A DNA stretch of 57,699 nt from Pseudomonas arsenicoxydans (GTDB lineage Bacteria; Pseudomonadota; Gammaproteobacteria; Pseudomonadales; Pseudomonadaceae): the NCBI RefSeq assembly GCF_006438915.1, contig NZ_RCZE01000021.1, forward strand, positions 1-57,699. The letters are read 5' to 3'. The stretch's first letter is position 1; each line of letters begins with the position of its first letter. This document shows, piece after piece, positions 43,444-51,859 of the stretch. A program made the translations under genes and the position numbers. The notes under the pieces were generated by a model. That model was given only the letters and a program-made list of their open reading frames with translations. It was not told where the DNA came from and made no database searches.

Positions 43444-43725
43444 TCAACTGCTCGGTGGCCACTGTCTGGAAGTGTGGACTAGTGCGAGTATCCAGGTAGC
43501 GTCCGATTCTGGCTGATAAACCAAGCGATAACTCTGATGGGGTATCAACTCACGAGTCCCCGTAATGATGCCGAGCGGACCGGTTTCAGGGTATCTCGCG
43601 ATACGAGATACTGCGTCGCGAAAGCGATTGTCCATGTCGATGGCGGCTACTGGGTTGAGCTCATACAGGTAATCCCAAATGTCTGCACGATCCTGTGCTG
43701 CTGCGGGCGTCCAGATTATCCTCAT
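43444..43725 (-). CDS. ParE/RelE-superfamily toxin
   Basis: This 93-residue toxin has MRIIWTPAAAQDRADIWDYLYELNP at the N-terminus and the ETGPLGIITGTRELIPHQSYRLVYQPESDATWILALVHTSRQWP core typical of the ParE/RelE fold. Its ATG overlaps the antitoxin stop (ATGA), as in translationally coupled modules. ParE-type toxins poison gyrase and RelE-type toxins cleave mRNA; the sequence favours the ParE-like branch but does not prove it. The gene looks intact, unlike the toxin gene at 39009. Confidence 0.88.
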   Translation of the reverse strand: MRIIWTPAAAQDRADIWDYLYELNPVAAIDMDNRFRDAVSRIARYPETGPLGIITGTRELIPHQSYRLVYQPESDATWILALVHTSRQWPPSS

Positions 43726-44000
43726 CCTTTTTTGGCCGCCAGTGCACGCCTGACCGCGAATTGCGCTTCGACTTCATCATTGGTCAAGCCATCACCGGCA
43801 CGCATGGAAACACGTGCGCTGTCGACTTTCCTCTGCAGGAACGCTTCGTACTCGCGCGACTCTCGTTGTGTTTGAACGAACTGGCGCATCATTTCCCGGA
43901 CGATCTGCGAAGCAGGACGATGGGAGGCTTCTGCCTCAGCCATAAATTGTTCGCGCAGTTCTGGTTCAAGTTTCATCGTGAAAACGGCTTGTTTTGACAT
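43722..44000 (-). CDS. Ribbon-helix-helix antitoxin of the ParE-type module
   Basis: This 92-residue antitoxin has an N-terminal RHH segment (AVFTMKLEPELREQFMAEAEASHRPASQIVREMMRQFVQ) for DNA binding and a C-terminal tail (YEAFLQRKVDSARVSMRAGDGLTNDEVEAQFAVRRALAAKKG) for toxin binding. It is the first gene of the pair. A palindrome 21 bp upstream overlaps the predicted -10 box and fits autorepression. Confidence 0.87.
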   Translation of the reverse strand: MSKQAVFTMKLEPELREQFMAEAEASHRPASQIVREMMRQFVQTQRESREYEAFLQRKVDSARVSMRAGDGLTNDEVEAQFAVRRALAAKKG

Positions 44001-44020
44001 TTCTGTATCCTCGGTCCGTG

Positions 44021-44048
44021 TGCTGACGAAGTATATACATCGTCAGTA
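44021..44048. promoter_or_regulatory. Operator/promoter of the toxin-antitoxin pair
   Basis: CTGACGA (44023-44029) and TCGTCAG (44040-44046) are perfect inverted arms around the palindrome GTATATAC. On the minus strand TATACT (44030-44035) would be the -10 box, so binding would block transcription. Confidence 0.6.
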
Positions 44049-44140
44049 CTAAATCTATTTCAGATTGAACGCTCCGCGACGGATGACTGCCAATTTGTTT
44101 CAAAACTTGACCACCTTTCCCCCCAAATGCGATATTGATA

Positions 44141-44154
44141 GTTAGCAAACTAAC
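44141..44154. promoter_or_regulatory. MarR-type operator
   Basis: GTTAG-caaa-CTAAC is a perfect inverted repeat immediately upstream of the marR-like start. This is the usual size and place for an autoregulatory MarR site. Confidence 0.55.
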
Positions 44155-44159
44155 AGTGT

Positions 44160-44627
44160 GTGTTTCCCCTCGTGCCGAAGAACCTCGACGCTCTCCAGAT
44201 GAACATCAGCAGCTCCATGGTGGTGGCCGCCCGGCATTGGCGGAAGATCTGCCAGACCACGCTGGTCAACTATGGAATCTCCGAAGCCTGCGCCGTCCCG
44301 TTGTTGATGATCGGCCGCCTGGGCGAGGGCGTGCGCCAGGTGACGGTGGCGCAGGCGGCGGGGATGGAAAGTCCGTCCCTGGTGCGTTTGCTCGACCAAT
44401 TGTGTCATTCGGGCTACGTCTGCCGGACGGAAGATGCCCATGACCGACGCGCCAAGTGCCTGAGCCTGACCGCCACCGGTCGCGAATTGGTGCAGGCCGT
44501 CGAAATCGAGCTCGTGCGTTTGCGCCATGAAGTGCTAGAAGGCATCGACCCAAGCGATCTGGAAGCTACGCTACGGGTACTGAGAGCCTTTGAAGCGGCG
44601 AATGCGCCGTCGGTGGTCAACCCTTGA
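44160..44627 (+). CDS. MarR-family transcriptional regulator
   Basis: This 155-residue winged-helix repressor has VTVAQAAGMESPSLVRLLDQLCHSGYVCRTEDAHDRRAKCLSLTATGRELVQ, which contains the recognition helix and the DxRxK wing (DAHDRRAK). It is the first gene of a five-gene efflux operon and sits right after a palindrome that it probably binds. Members of this context respond to aromatic acids or antibiotics. The start is GTG 44160; ATG 44199 is an alternative. Its stop overlaps the next gene (TTGA). Confidence 0.88.
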   Translation: MFPLVPKNLDALQMNISSSMVVAARHWRKICQTTLVNYGISEACAVPLLMIGRLGEGVRQVTVAQAAGMESPSLVRLLDQLCHSGYVCRTEDAHDRRAKCLSLTATGRELVQAVEIELVRLRHEVLEGIDPSDLEATLRVLRAFEAANAPSVVNP

Positions 44628-46696
44628 GCGGATTTTTCACCGGTATGCCTGCAGCGCGAGACTGGTTCTACGGTGTGCGTACTTTCGCCGCCTCAATGAT
44701 CGCGTTGTACATCGCGCTGCTCATGCAAATGCCGCGTCCGTATTGGGCGATGGCCACGGTTTATATCGTGTCCAGTCCCTTTGTCGGCCCTACCAGCTCC
44801 AAAGCGCTCTACCGGGCAATCGGCACCTTTTTCGGCGCGGCGGCGGCGGTTCTTTTTGTGCCCATGTTTGTCCAGAGCCCTTACGTATTGGTGGTGGTCA
44901 TCGCGCTGTGGACCGGGACGCTGCTGTTCCTGTCCTTGCACCTGCGCACCGCCAACAACTACGCCTTGATGCTGGCCGGTTACACCTTGCCGCTGATCGC
45001 CCTGCCGGTGGTGAACAATCCGTTGGGCGTCTGGGACGTGGCGGAAGCGCGCACTGAAGAAATCTTCCTCGGCATTGCCGTGGCGGCGGTGGTTGGCGCC
45101 ATGTTCTGGCCTCGGCGGCTGGCGCCGGTGTTCAACGATGCGGTGAGCAAATGGTTTACCGATGCCTCGACGTACAGCCTGCGTTTCCTCGGCCGCCAGG
45201 TGCAGCCGGACGAAGTCAGCGCGCTGCGCTCCGCGATGGTCACAACCTTCAACACCCTGGAATTGATGATTGGCCAGTTGCCGCACGAGGGCGCGCACCG
45301 GCAAACCGTGCGAAACACCAAGGAATTGCGTGGGCGGATGATTCACCTGTTGCCGGTGATCGACGCCCTCGACGATGCGCTGTATGCCCTTGAGCGGCGC
45401 ACGCCCGAGCTGGTGGAAAAATTCGCACCGCTACTGGCCGCTACCACCGAATGGCTCAATCACAAAGACGCCGACCTCGCGCGCTGGCAGGCGCTCAAAG
45501 ATCAGCTTGATGCCCTGCAACCGTCCGCCGAAGCCCTGAATGATCGCAAACAGCTGCTGTTCTCAAATGCGTTGTATCGCCTCGGCGAATGGATCGACGT
45601 GTGGCAAGACTGCCGCAGCCTGCAATACGCCATCCAGTGCGAAAGCCCGGACAGCTGGCGCGCGGTTTATCGCCACTGGCGCCTGGGTCGCCTGTCGCCG
45701 TTTCTCGACCGTGGGCTGATGCTCTACTCGGCGGCCTCGACGGTCACCGCGATCATCGTTGCCTCGGTGCTGTGGATTCTGCTCGGCTGGACCGATGGAG
45801 GCTCGGCAGTGATTCTGGCCGCCGTGGCGTGCAGCTTTTTCGCCTCGATGGATGACCCTGCACCACAGATTTACCGGTTCTTCTTCTGGACCGCGATGTC
45901 GGTGGTGCTGGCCAGCCTTTACCTGTTTCTGGTGCTGCCCAACCTGCACGATTTCCCGATGCTGGTGTTGGCGTTTGCCGTGCCGTTTATCTGTATCGGC
46001 ACCCTGACGGTCAAGCCGCAGTTTTACCTGGGCATGCTCCTGACCCTGGTCAACACGTCATCGTTTATCAGTATTCAGGGCGCCTACGACGCGGATTTCC
46101 TCAGCTTCGCCAACTCCAACCTGGCCGGTCCCATCGGGTTGTTGTTTGCCTTCATCTGGACCCTGATCGCCCGGCCGTTTGGTGCAGAACTGGCGGCCAA
46201 GCGGCTGACCCGTTTCAGTTGGCGCGACATTGTCAGCCTCACCGAACCGGCCAGCCTGGCCGAACACCGGCAATTGGGCATCCAGGTGCTCGATCGGCTG
46301 ATGCAGCACTTGCCGCGTCTGGCCATGACCGGCCAGGACACCGGCATCGCCTTGCGCGAAGTGCGCGTGGCGCTGAACCTGCTCGACCTGCTGGCGTACA
46401 CCCCGCGAGTAGTCGGTGCCCCGCAAGCGTTGCTGCATCAGGTGGTGGCAGAAGTCGGCGAGTATTTCAAAACCTGCCTCAAGGCGGGTGAGCGACTGCC
46501 GCCACCGAACCCGTTGTTGATGACCCTCGACCGCGCCCGCCGAGCGCTGGATACAAGTTGCGATGAGGACACACGTCTGAATTTGTTGCATGCCCTGAGT
46601 GGCCTGCGCCTGGCGTTGTTGCCCGGCGTGGAATTCGTCAGCTCGGGCGAACTCGAAGAACCGCTGTCCCATGGCATCGATGGAGCACCCTTATGA
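44624..46696 (+). CDS. FusC/AaeB-family aromatic acid efflux transporter
   Basis: This 690-residue inner-membrane protein of the FUSC family has two TM blocks (~20-165 and ~365-515) joined by a large cytoplasmic domain. The pattern YGVRTFAASMIALYIALLMQMPRPYWAMATVYIVSSPFVGPTSSKALYRAIGTF is characteristic. Relatives export fusaric acid or p-hydroxybenzoate. The start is TTG 44624 (overlapping the marR stop) or ATG 44645, which begins MPAARDWFYG. Gene order MarR / FUSC / DUF1656 / HlyD / NodT is a standard aromatic-acid efflux operon. Confidence 0.92.
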   Translation: MSGFFTGMPAARDWFYGVRTFAASMIALYIALLMQMPRPYWAMATVYIVSSPFVGPTSSKALYRAIGTFFGAAAAVLFVPMFVQSPYVLVVVIALWTGTLLFLSLHLRTANNYALMLAGYTLPLIALPVVNNPLGVWDVAEARTEEIFLGIAVAAVVGAMFWPRRLAPVFNDAVSKWFTDASTYSLRFLGRQVQPDEVSALRSAMVTTFNTLELMIGQLPHEGAHRQTVRNTKELRGRMIHLLPVIDALDDALYALERRTPELVEKFAPLLAATTEWLNHKDADLARWQALKDQLDALQPSAEALNDRKQLLFSNALYRLGEWIDVWQDCRSLQYAIQCESPDSWRAVYRHWRLGRLSPFLDRGLMLYSAASTVTAIIVASVLWILLGWTDGGSAVILAAVACSFFASMDDPAPQIYRFFFWTAMSVVLASLYLFLVLPNLHDFPMLVLAFAVPFICIGTLTVKPQFYLGMLLTLVNTSSFISIQGAYDADFLSFANSNLAGPIGLLFAFIWTLIARPFGAELAAKRLTRFSWRDIVSLTEPASLAEHRQLGIQVLDRLMQHLPRLAMTGQDTGIALREVRVALNLLDLLAYTPRVVGAPQALLHQVVAEVGEYFKTCLKAGERLPPPNPLLMTLDRARRALDTSCDEDTRLNLLHALSGLRLALLPGVEFVSSGELEEPLSHGIDGAPL

Positions 46697-46902
46697 TCGG
46701 TGATGTGGATGTGAGCGGGGTGTTTCTGCCCACGCTGCTGGTGCTGATGGGCATTACGTATGTGTTGTACCTGCTGGTGCACGGGTTGCTGATGCGCCTG
46801 CACTTTTACCGTCTGGTCTGGCACCGGGCATTGTTCAACGTGGCTCTCTACGCTTTGCTGCTCGGCGCTGTGGACTCACTCAGTCGATACCTGATGACAT
46901 GA
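46693..46902 (+). CDS. DUF1656 small membrane protein (AaeX-like)
   Basis: This 69-residue protein has two hydrophobic helices (FLPTLLVLMGITYVLYLLVHGLLM and ALFNVALYALLLGAVDSLS). The DUF1656/AaeX family always sits between FUSC and HlyD genes in such operons and is presumed to be a pump accessory. It overlaps both neighbours by four bases. Confidence 0.9.
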   Translation: MIGDVDVSGVFLPTLLVLMGITYVLYLLVHGLLMRLHFYRLVWHRALFNVALYALLLGAVDSLSRYLMT

Positions 46903-47786
46903 AAAAACCTTTCTTGACCCTGGGTCGCGTGGTGCTGACCCTGTTGATCGTGACCTTCGCCGTCGTCGTGGTCTGGCGCATGGTGATGTACTACATGTTT
47001 GCGCCGTGGACCCGCGACGGGCATATCCGTGCCGACATCGTGCAAATCGCTCCGGACGTTTCCGGGCTGATTCAGCAGGTGGATGTGCGCGACAACCAGT
47101 TGGTGAAACGCGGTCAGGTGCTGTTCAGTATCGATCAGGACCGTTTCAAACTGGCCCTGCGCCAAGCCAAAGCGGCGGTCGCCGACCGTCAGGAAACGCT
47201 GGCTCAGGCGCAACGCGAAGCCAAGCGTAACCGTGGCCTGGGCAATCTGGTGCCGGGCGAGCAACTGGAAGAAAGCCAGTCCCGGGTCGCTCGCGCCGAA
47301 GTGGCGTTGATGGAAGCGCAAGTGGCGGTGGACAGCGCCCAGTTGAACCTCGACCGCTCGACCATCCGCAGCCCGGTCGACGGCTACGTCAACGACCGTG
47401 CACCGCGGGCGCAGGAGTTCGTCACCGCCGGGCGGCCGGTTTTGTCGGTGGTCGACAGCAATTCATTCCACATCGACGGCTATTTCGAAGAAACCAAACT
47501 GAACGGCATTCATGTCGGCCAAAGTGTCGACATCCGCGTGATCGGCGACCGCGCGCGGCTACGTGGTCATGTGGAAAGCATCGTTGCCGGCATCGAAGAC
47601 CGCGACCGCACCATCGGCAACAACCTGCTGCCCAACGTCAATCCGGCATTCAGCTGGGTGCGGCTGGCACAGCGGATTCCGGTGCGGATTGTCTTTGACG
47701 ATGTGCCGGCGGACTTTCGCATGATCGCCGGGCGCACCGCGACTGTGTCGATCCTCGACGATCAACCGCAGGAGCCGGCGAAATGA
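46899..47786 (+). CDS. HlyD/AaeA-type efflux adaptor
   Basis: This 295-residue periplasmic adaptor has one N-terminal TM (LTLLIVTFAVVVVWRMVMYYM) and the typical FAPWTRDGHIRADIVQIAPDVSGLIQQVDVRDNQLVKRGQ opening. A short coiled coil and the returning STIRSPVDGYVNDR half follow. It bridges the FUSC pump and the NodT channel. ATGA overlaps occur at both ends. Confidence 0.92.
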   Translation: MKKPFLTLGRVVLTLLIVTFAVVVVWRMVMYYMFAPWTRDGHIRADIVQIAPDVSGLIQQVDVRDNQLVKRGQVLFSIDQDRFKLALRQAKAAVADRQETLAQAQREAKRNRGLGNLVPGEQLEESQSRVARAEVALMEAQVAVDSAQLNLDRSTIRSPVDGYVNDRAPRAQEFVTAGRPVLSVVDSNSFHIDGYFEETKLNGIHVGQSVDIRVIGDRARLRGHVESIVAGIEDRDRTIGNNLLPNVNPAFSWVRLAQRIPVRIVFDDVPADFRMIAGRTATVSILDDQPQEPAK

Positions 47787-49231
47787 GCAAGGCGTCGGGT
47801 TTGGCGGTTGCCGGATTAGGTTTGCTGCTGTCGGCCTGTCAGGTCGTTGGCCCGGATTACCATTTGCCCGACGAAGCGGCTGTCCATCGACCCGATTTGC
47901 AGGGCGATCTGGCGGTCGACGGCAAAACGGTGGTGTCCGCACCGGTGCCGGCCGATTGGTGGCGCCTGTACAAGGACCCGCGACTCGACCAGTTGGTGCA
48001 ACAGGCCATGGCGTCCAATACCGATTTGCGCGTTGCGGCGGCCAGTCTTTCGCGGTCCCGCGCTCAGGTCGATGAGGCAGAAGCAGCGGGTGGCTGGAGC
48101 GGCGGTGTGAAGATGGGCGCCCAGCGACTGCAGGAGTCTGGCCAAGCGTTCCTGCTTCCGGAAAAAGTGCCGGTGGCCAACGTCGGTGATATCGGCATCA
48201 GCGCGTCGTACCAGTTCGATCTGTTCGGCACGTTGCAGCGCGGCATCGAAGCGGCCAAGGCCAACGCCGATGCGACGCAGGCAGCTGCCGATACGGCTCG
48301 CATCACCGTGGTGGCCGACGTGGTCCGAGCCTACAACCAAGTGTGCGCGGCCAATGAGGAGCGGGAGATTGCCCAGCACTCCCTCGACCTGCAGGCCCAG
48401 AGCACCACGCTGATCCAGCGCCTGCGCGATGCCGGCCGTGGCGACGAAACCCAGGTCACCCGTTCGCAAACCCAGTTCAAATCCCTGCGCGCCGACATGC
48501 CGCGTTATGAGGCCTCGCGTCAGGCCGGGCTGTATCGCCTGTCGATGTTGCTGGCCAAGCCAGTGGATCAACTGCCGGCCGGCACCGCCACCTGCGACGA
48601 GCTGCCGAAAATCGCGCAATTGATTCCGGTGGGCGATGGCGCCGCATTGCTCAAGCGTCGTCCCGATGTGCGGCAGGCCGAGCGCCGGCTGGCGACTGCG
48701 ACGGCCGGGATTGGCGTCGCCACGGGTGAGCTGTACCCGAACATCAGCATCGGCGCGACCATCGGCACTGTCGGTATCCTCGACGATCTCGGCGACCCGT
48801 CCACCAACCGTTGGGGTTTCGGTCCGTCGCTGACCTGGAACGTGCCGACCAACGGCGCCCGGGCACGCATCCGCGAAGCCGAAGCGGTGACCCAGGCGAC
48901 GCTGGCGCATTTCGATGGGGTGGTGCTCAACGCCATTCGCGAAACCCAGACCAGCCTGGCCCAGTACGCTGCGTTGTTGCAACGTCGTGACGCCCTGGCA
49001 GACGCCGAGCAATCGGCAAGGCTGGCAGCGGACCAGACGCATCGTTTCTTCCAGGCCGGGCGCGAATCATTCCTGGCGGACCTGCAAGCGACCCGCACCT
49101 ACACGGATGTCACGGCGCAACTGGCCGCTGCCAACACCCAGGTTGCCGCCAGCCAAATTGATTTGTTCCTCGCCTTGGGCGGCGGCTGGGAAAGCGGACG
49201 AACGCAAGGCACGAACACCAGCAAACCCTGA
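47783..49231 (+). CDS. NodT-family outer-membrane efflux lipoprotein
   Basis: This 482-residue channel lipoprotein has signal GLAVAGLGLLLSAC with lipidation at C19, followed by QVVGPDYHLP. It has two OEP repeats and the conserved LLKRRPDVRQAERRLATATAGIGVATGELYPNISI motif. It completes the MarR-regulated efflux operon and overlaps the adaptor gene by four bases. It is a different paralogue from the OprM-like gene at 37055 and has a normal signal peptide. Confidence 0.92.
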   Translation: MSKASGLAVAGLGLLLSACQVVGPDYHLPDEAAVHRPDLQGDLAVDGKTVVSAPVPADWWRLYKDPRLDQLVQQAMASNTDLRVAAASLSRSRAQVDEAEAAGGWSGGVKMGAQRLQESGQAFLLPEKVPVANVGDIGISASYQFDLFGTLQRGIEAAKANADATQAAADTARITVVADVVRAYNQVCAANEEREIAQHSLDLQAQSTTLIQRLRDAGRGDETQVTRSQTQFKSLRADMPRYEASRQAGLYRLSMLLAKPVDQLPAGTATCDELPKIAQLIPVGDGAALLKRRPDVRQAERRLATATAGIGVATGELYPNISIGATIGTVGILDDLGDPSTNRWGFGPSLTWNVPTNGARARIREAEAVTQATLAHFDGVVLNAIRETQTSLAQYAALLQRRDALADAEQSARLAADQTHRFFQAGRESFLADLQATRTYTDVTAQLAAANTQVAASQIDLFLALGGGWESGRTQGTNTSKP

Positions 49232-49313
49232 GGCCGTTGCTATGCTTTGATTTGATGGAGTCGCGAGTCGACTTCATCGATCAAGCTCGCGTTGGTCATG
49301 GGGATTAAAAATA

Positions 49314-49949
49314 ATGAAAAACCCTTATGCTCCTGGCTTCTGGTGCGCTATTGCAGCATTGGTTTTGCTGTCGGCCACCTATTTCTACGGCATCATGCTG
49401 GCCCACCAGATCGACAAGGCGCTGGTGTTTCTCGACAGCGCTACCGCGCTTATCGCCGTGATGGCAATCGTGGTGGTGGCCTGGGCTTCCGTCCAGGGTC
49501 AGCGCATCAAAAAAAGACAACTCGAACAAGGCAAGACCCTGGTGGTTATCTGGGACACCAAGGTGGCGCTGCGTCGTGTCGAAACGGTGTTTGACCAATA
49601 TTTCTGGGGCAGCTACTGGCAACCGGGGCGCACGTTCCAGGAAGTCATGGGCGAGCTCACCGGCACACCGCTGGAAAAAAGCCTCGAGACCTTGAAGAAA
49701 CAATGCCTGGCGTTGGATAAACAGGTGTCCGAGGACGGCTGGCACTGGCTCAACAATGCCCGTGAGCTGTCGGACGTCGCCACCAAAATGGCGCGGGAGC
49801 GCTATCAACTGGACGTTTGTGATCCGCGCTCGGAGGTGACCGGCGGGGCGGTGATCAATCGAGACTTCGAGGTGCTGGTGTATACGTGGACGGCACGGCT
49901 CAAGAGCTTTGATCATCAGCTGGATGAGATGGAAGTGCAGTATTCCTGA
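49314..49949 (+). CDS. Hypothetical membrane protein, 211 aa
   Basis: This protein has two N-terminal TM helices (FWCAIAALVLLSATYFYGIM and SATALIAVMAIVVVAWASV) followed by a ~150-residue cytoplasmic helical domain (KKRQLEQGKTLVVIWDTKVALRRVETVFDQYFWGSYWQPG...). I do not recognise the family. It has its own upstream region and is followed by a REP doublet. It could be a sensor-like or scaffold protein, but nothing in the sequence decides this. Confidence 0.75.
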   Translation: MKNPYAPGFWCAIAALVLLSATYFYGIMLAHQIDKALVFLDSATALIAVMAIVVVAWASVQGQRIKKRQLEQGKTLVVIWDTKVALRRVETVFDQYFWGSYWQPGRTFQEVMGELTGTPLEKSLETLKKQCLALDKQVSEDGWHWLNNARELSDVATKMARERYQLDVCDPRSEVTGGAVINRDFEVLVYTWTARLKSFDHQLDEMEVQYS

Positions 49950-49970
49950 ATGTGTATTGGCGGAACTGAC

Positions 49971-50070
49971 GCCTTCGCGAGCAAGCCCGCTCCCACATTT
50001 GATCTCCTTGTTCACAAATTATGTGTCCACTGAAGATCTAATGTGGGAGCGGGCTTGCTCGCGAAGAGAG
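49971..50070. repeat. REP doublet (REPIN) 7
   Basis: gccttcgcgagcaagcccgc and agcgggcttgctcgcgaaga flank a ~55-bp spacer that is closely similar to the spacers of doublets 1 and 2 (tccactgaagatctaatg). Confidence 0.9.
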
Positions 50071-50275
50071 CCTGGTAACCTCTGAAACTCTCGCCTCCTG
50101 CGAAGTGTCCATAGGCAACAGTGTTTCTAGACACTCTTTAACCTTTAAACATTGGGCCGCCCGATGCGCCTAGTGCTAATCTCCACCGCACTTTTAGCGG
50201 AGTCGAGCCGCAACCCCTCAAGGGTTCAGGGAAGACGACGACACCTTCAAACAACGGACATTGACTGGGTCATTC
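50071..50275 (+). promoter_or_regulatory. Upstream region of the YdgA-like gene
   Basis: This non-coding region contains ctctttaacctttaaacatt and a small hairpin AACCC-ctcaa-GGGTT (50212-50226) about 50 nt before the start. The segment tagtgctaatct near 50175 may hold a -10 box. No further signal is evident. Confidence 0.35.
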
Positions 50276-51784
50276 ATGAATAAATCAGCAGGCGTGCTTC
50301 TTGGAATCGTCGTAGCCATCGGTGCAATCAGCGCGGGGGGTGCCTGGTACACCGGGACCAAAATCGAAGGCGTGTTGAACACCTCGATCGCCGACGCCAA
50401 CAAAGAGCTGAAGGCTGCGCTGGTCGGTTCCAATGGCACGGCCTCGCTGGAACTGGTGTCGCTTGAGCGTCATGTGTTCAGCAGCACCGCGCACTACCGC
50501 CTCAAGGGCGAAGGCGAGATGTTTGGTGAATCACCGGTTGAGTTGCTCTTTGTCGACCACATCGAACACGGTCCGCTGCCGTTCTCGCGCCTGGTCTCGT
50601 TGAAATGGTTGCCGGTCATGGCCACCAGTCACTATGAATTGGAACGCACCCCGCTCACCGAGAAATGGTTTGCCGCCGCCAAAGACAAATCGCCGCTCAC
50701 CGGCGTGGTCAACATCGGTTACGACAATGCCACCAACGGCACCCTCGAATTACTGCCGCTGGACGTCGCGCTCGATGAAAAGTCCAACCTGAAATTCTCC
50801 GGTCTAAACCTCGAAGTCGCCGCCAGCGCCCAGGCCCAGAAGGTCAAGGCCAACGGCTACATGGACAGCCTGACGCTGACCACCGTGGCCGAAGATCAAA
50901 CCCCGGTGAAGGTCGAGCTCAATGGCCTGACCATGGCCAGCAACCTGGTAAAAAGCACGTACGGCTACTACACCGGCGAGAACACCCTCGAGCTGACCGA
51001 CAGCAAATCCACCTTCGGCCCCAAGCAATCGGTACTGGGCCTGAAAAAATTCGAAATGAAAAACCAGACCGAGGAATCGGGCACCAGCGCTTCGGGGCGT
51101 GCCGATTACAAAGTGGGTGAAGTGTCGGTGAACGGCAAGGCGGTTGGTTCCGCGCAGATGGCCATGAGCCTGAAGAACCTCGATATCCCGGCGACCATGT
51201 CGCTGATGCAGGTTTACCAGACCAAACTGCAGCCTTACGAGAAAGCCGCCGCCGAGGCCGCTGCGGCCGGTCAGCCGTCTCCAGAACTGGTCCTGACCCC
51301 GGCCGAAGAGGCGCAGGTCAAAACCGGCCTCGAAAAACTGCTGGCTGCCGGCCCGCAGGTGGCGTTGGAAAACCTGTCGTTCAACACCACCAATGGCGAA
51401 AGCCGCGCCAACCTGGTGCTCGACCTCACCAAGCCGCCGACCATGGACCTGCCACCCGATCAACTGACCCAACAGTTGATTGCACTGCTGGATATCAACG
51501 TACAAGTGTCCAAGCCAATGCTTGTCGACGTGTTCACCGTGCAAAGCCAGCTTGATGGTCAGACCGACGCCAAGCTCATCGCCGACCAGGCGACCGCCAC
51601 GGCCGATATGTTCGGCAGCATGGCGGTCGGTACGCAGTTCGCCAAACTGGACGGCAATAACATCGTCAGCAAATTTCACTACGCCAACAATCAGGTGGAA
51701 TTCAATGGCCAGAAAATGACCGTTGAAGAGTTTGTCGGTTTCGTGATGAGCAAAATCGGTGGCGGTGGCGAGATCCAGGAATAA
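50276..51784 (+). CDS. YdgA family protein (DUF945)
   Basis: This 502-residue protein has an N-terminal signal anchor (SAGVLLGIVVAIGAISAGGAWYTGTKIE) and a large periplasmic beta-rich domain of the YdgA/DUF945 type (LELVSLERHVFSSTAHYRLKGEG; FVDHIEHGPLPFSRL; FHYANNQVEFNGQKMTVEEFVGFV at the end). The HGPLP motif and the C-terminal G-Q-x-M segment are typical. The family may be envelope-associated; function is uncertain. ATG 50276 is taken as the start because a TTG at 50261 lacks support. A strong terminator follows. Confidence 0.85.
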   Translation: MNKSAGVLLGIVVAIGAISAGGAWYTGTKIEGVLNTSIADANKELKAALVGSNGTASLELVSLERHVFSSTAHYRLKGEGEMFGESPVELLFVDHIEHGPLPFSRLVSLKWLPVMATSHYELERTPLTEKWFAAAKDKSPLTGVVNIGYDNATNGTLELLPLDVALDEKSNLKFSGLNLEVAASAQAQKVKANGYMDSLTLTTVAEDQTPVKVELNGLTMASNLVKSTYGYYTGENTLELTDSKSTFGPKQSVLGLKKFEMKNQTEESGTSASGRADYKVGEVSVNGKAVGSAQMAMSLKNLDIPATMSLMQVYQTKLQPYEKAAAEAAAAGQPSPELVLTPAEEAQVKTGLEKLLAAGPQVALENLSFNTTNGESRANLVLDLTKPPTMDLPPDQLTQQLIALLDINVQVSKPMLVDVFTVQSQLDGQTDAKLIADQATATADMFGSMAVGTQFAKLDGNNIVSKFHYANNQVEFNGQKMTVEEFVGFVMSKIGGGGEIQE

Positions 51785-51802
51785 GACGCGCGGCTCAAAG
51801 GA

Positions 51803-51841
51803 ACGCCCGGCCATTGCTGCACGCAGAGGCCGGGCGTTTTG
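51803..51841 (+). terminator. Rho-independent terminator
   Basis: acgcccggcc (51803-51812) and ggccgggcgt (51828-51837) form a perfect 10-bp stem followed by tttt. It ends the YdgA-like transcript and lies before the converging reductase gene. Confidence 0.88.
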
Positions 51842-51859
51842 CTGTGGGGTGTTTGCCTG

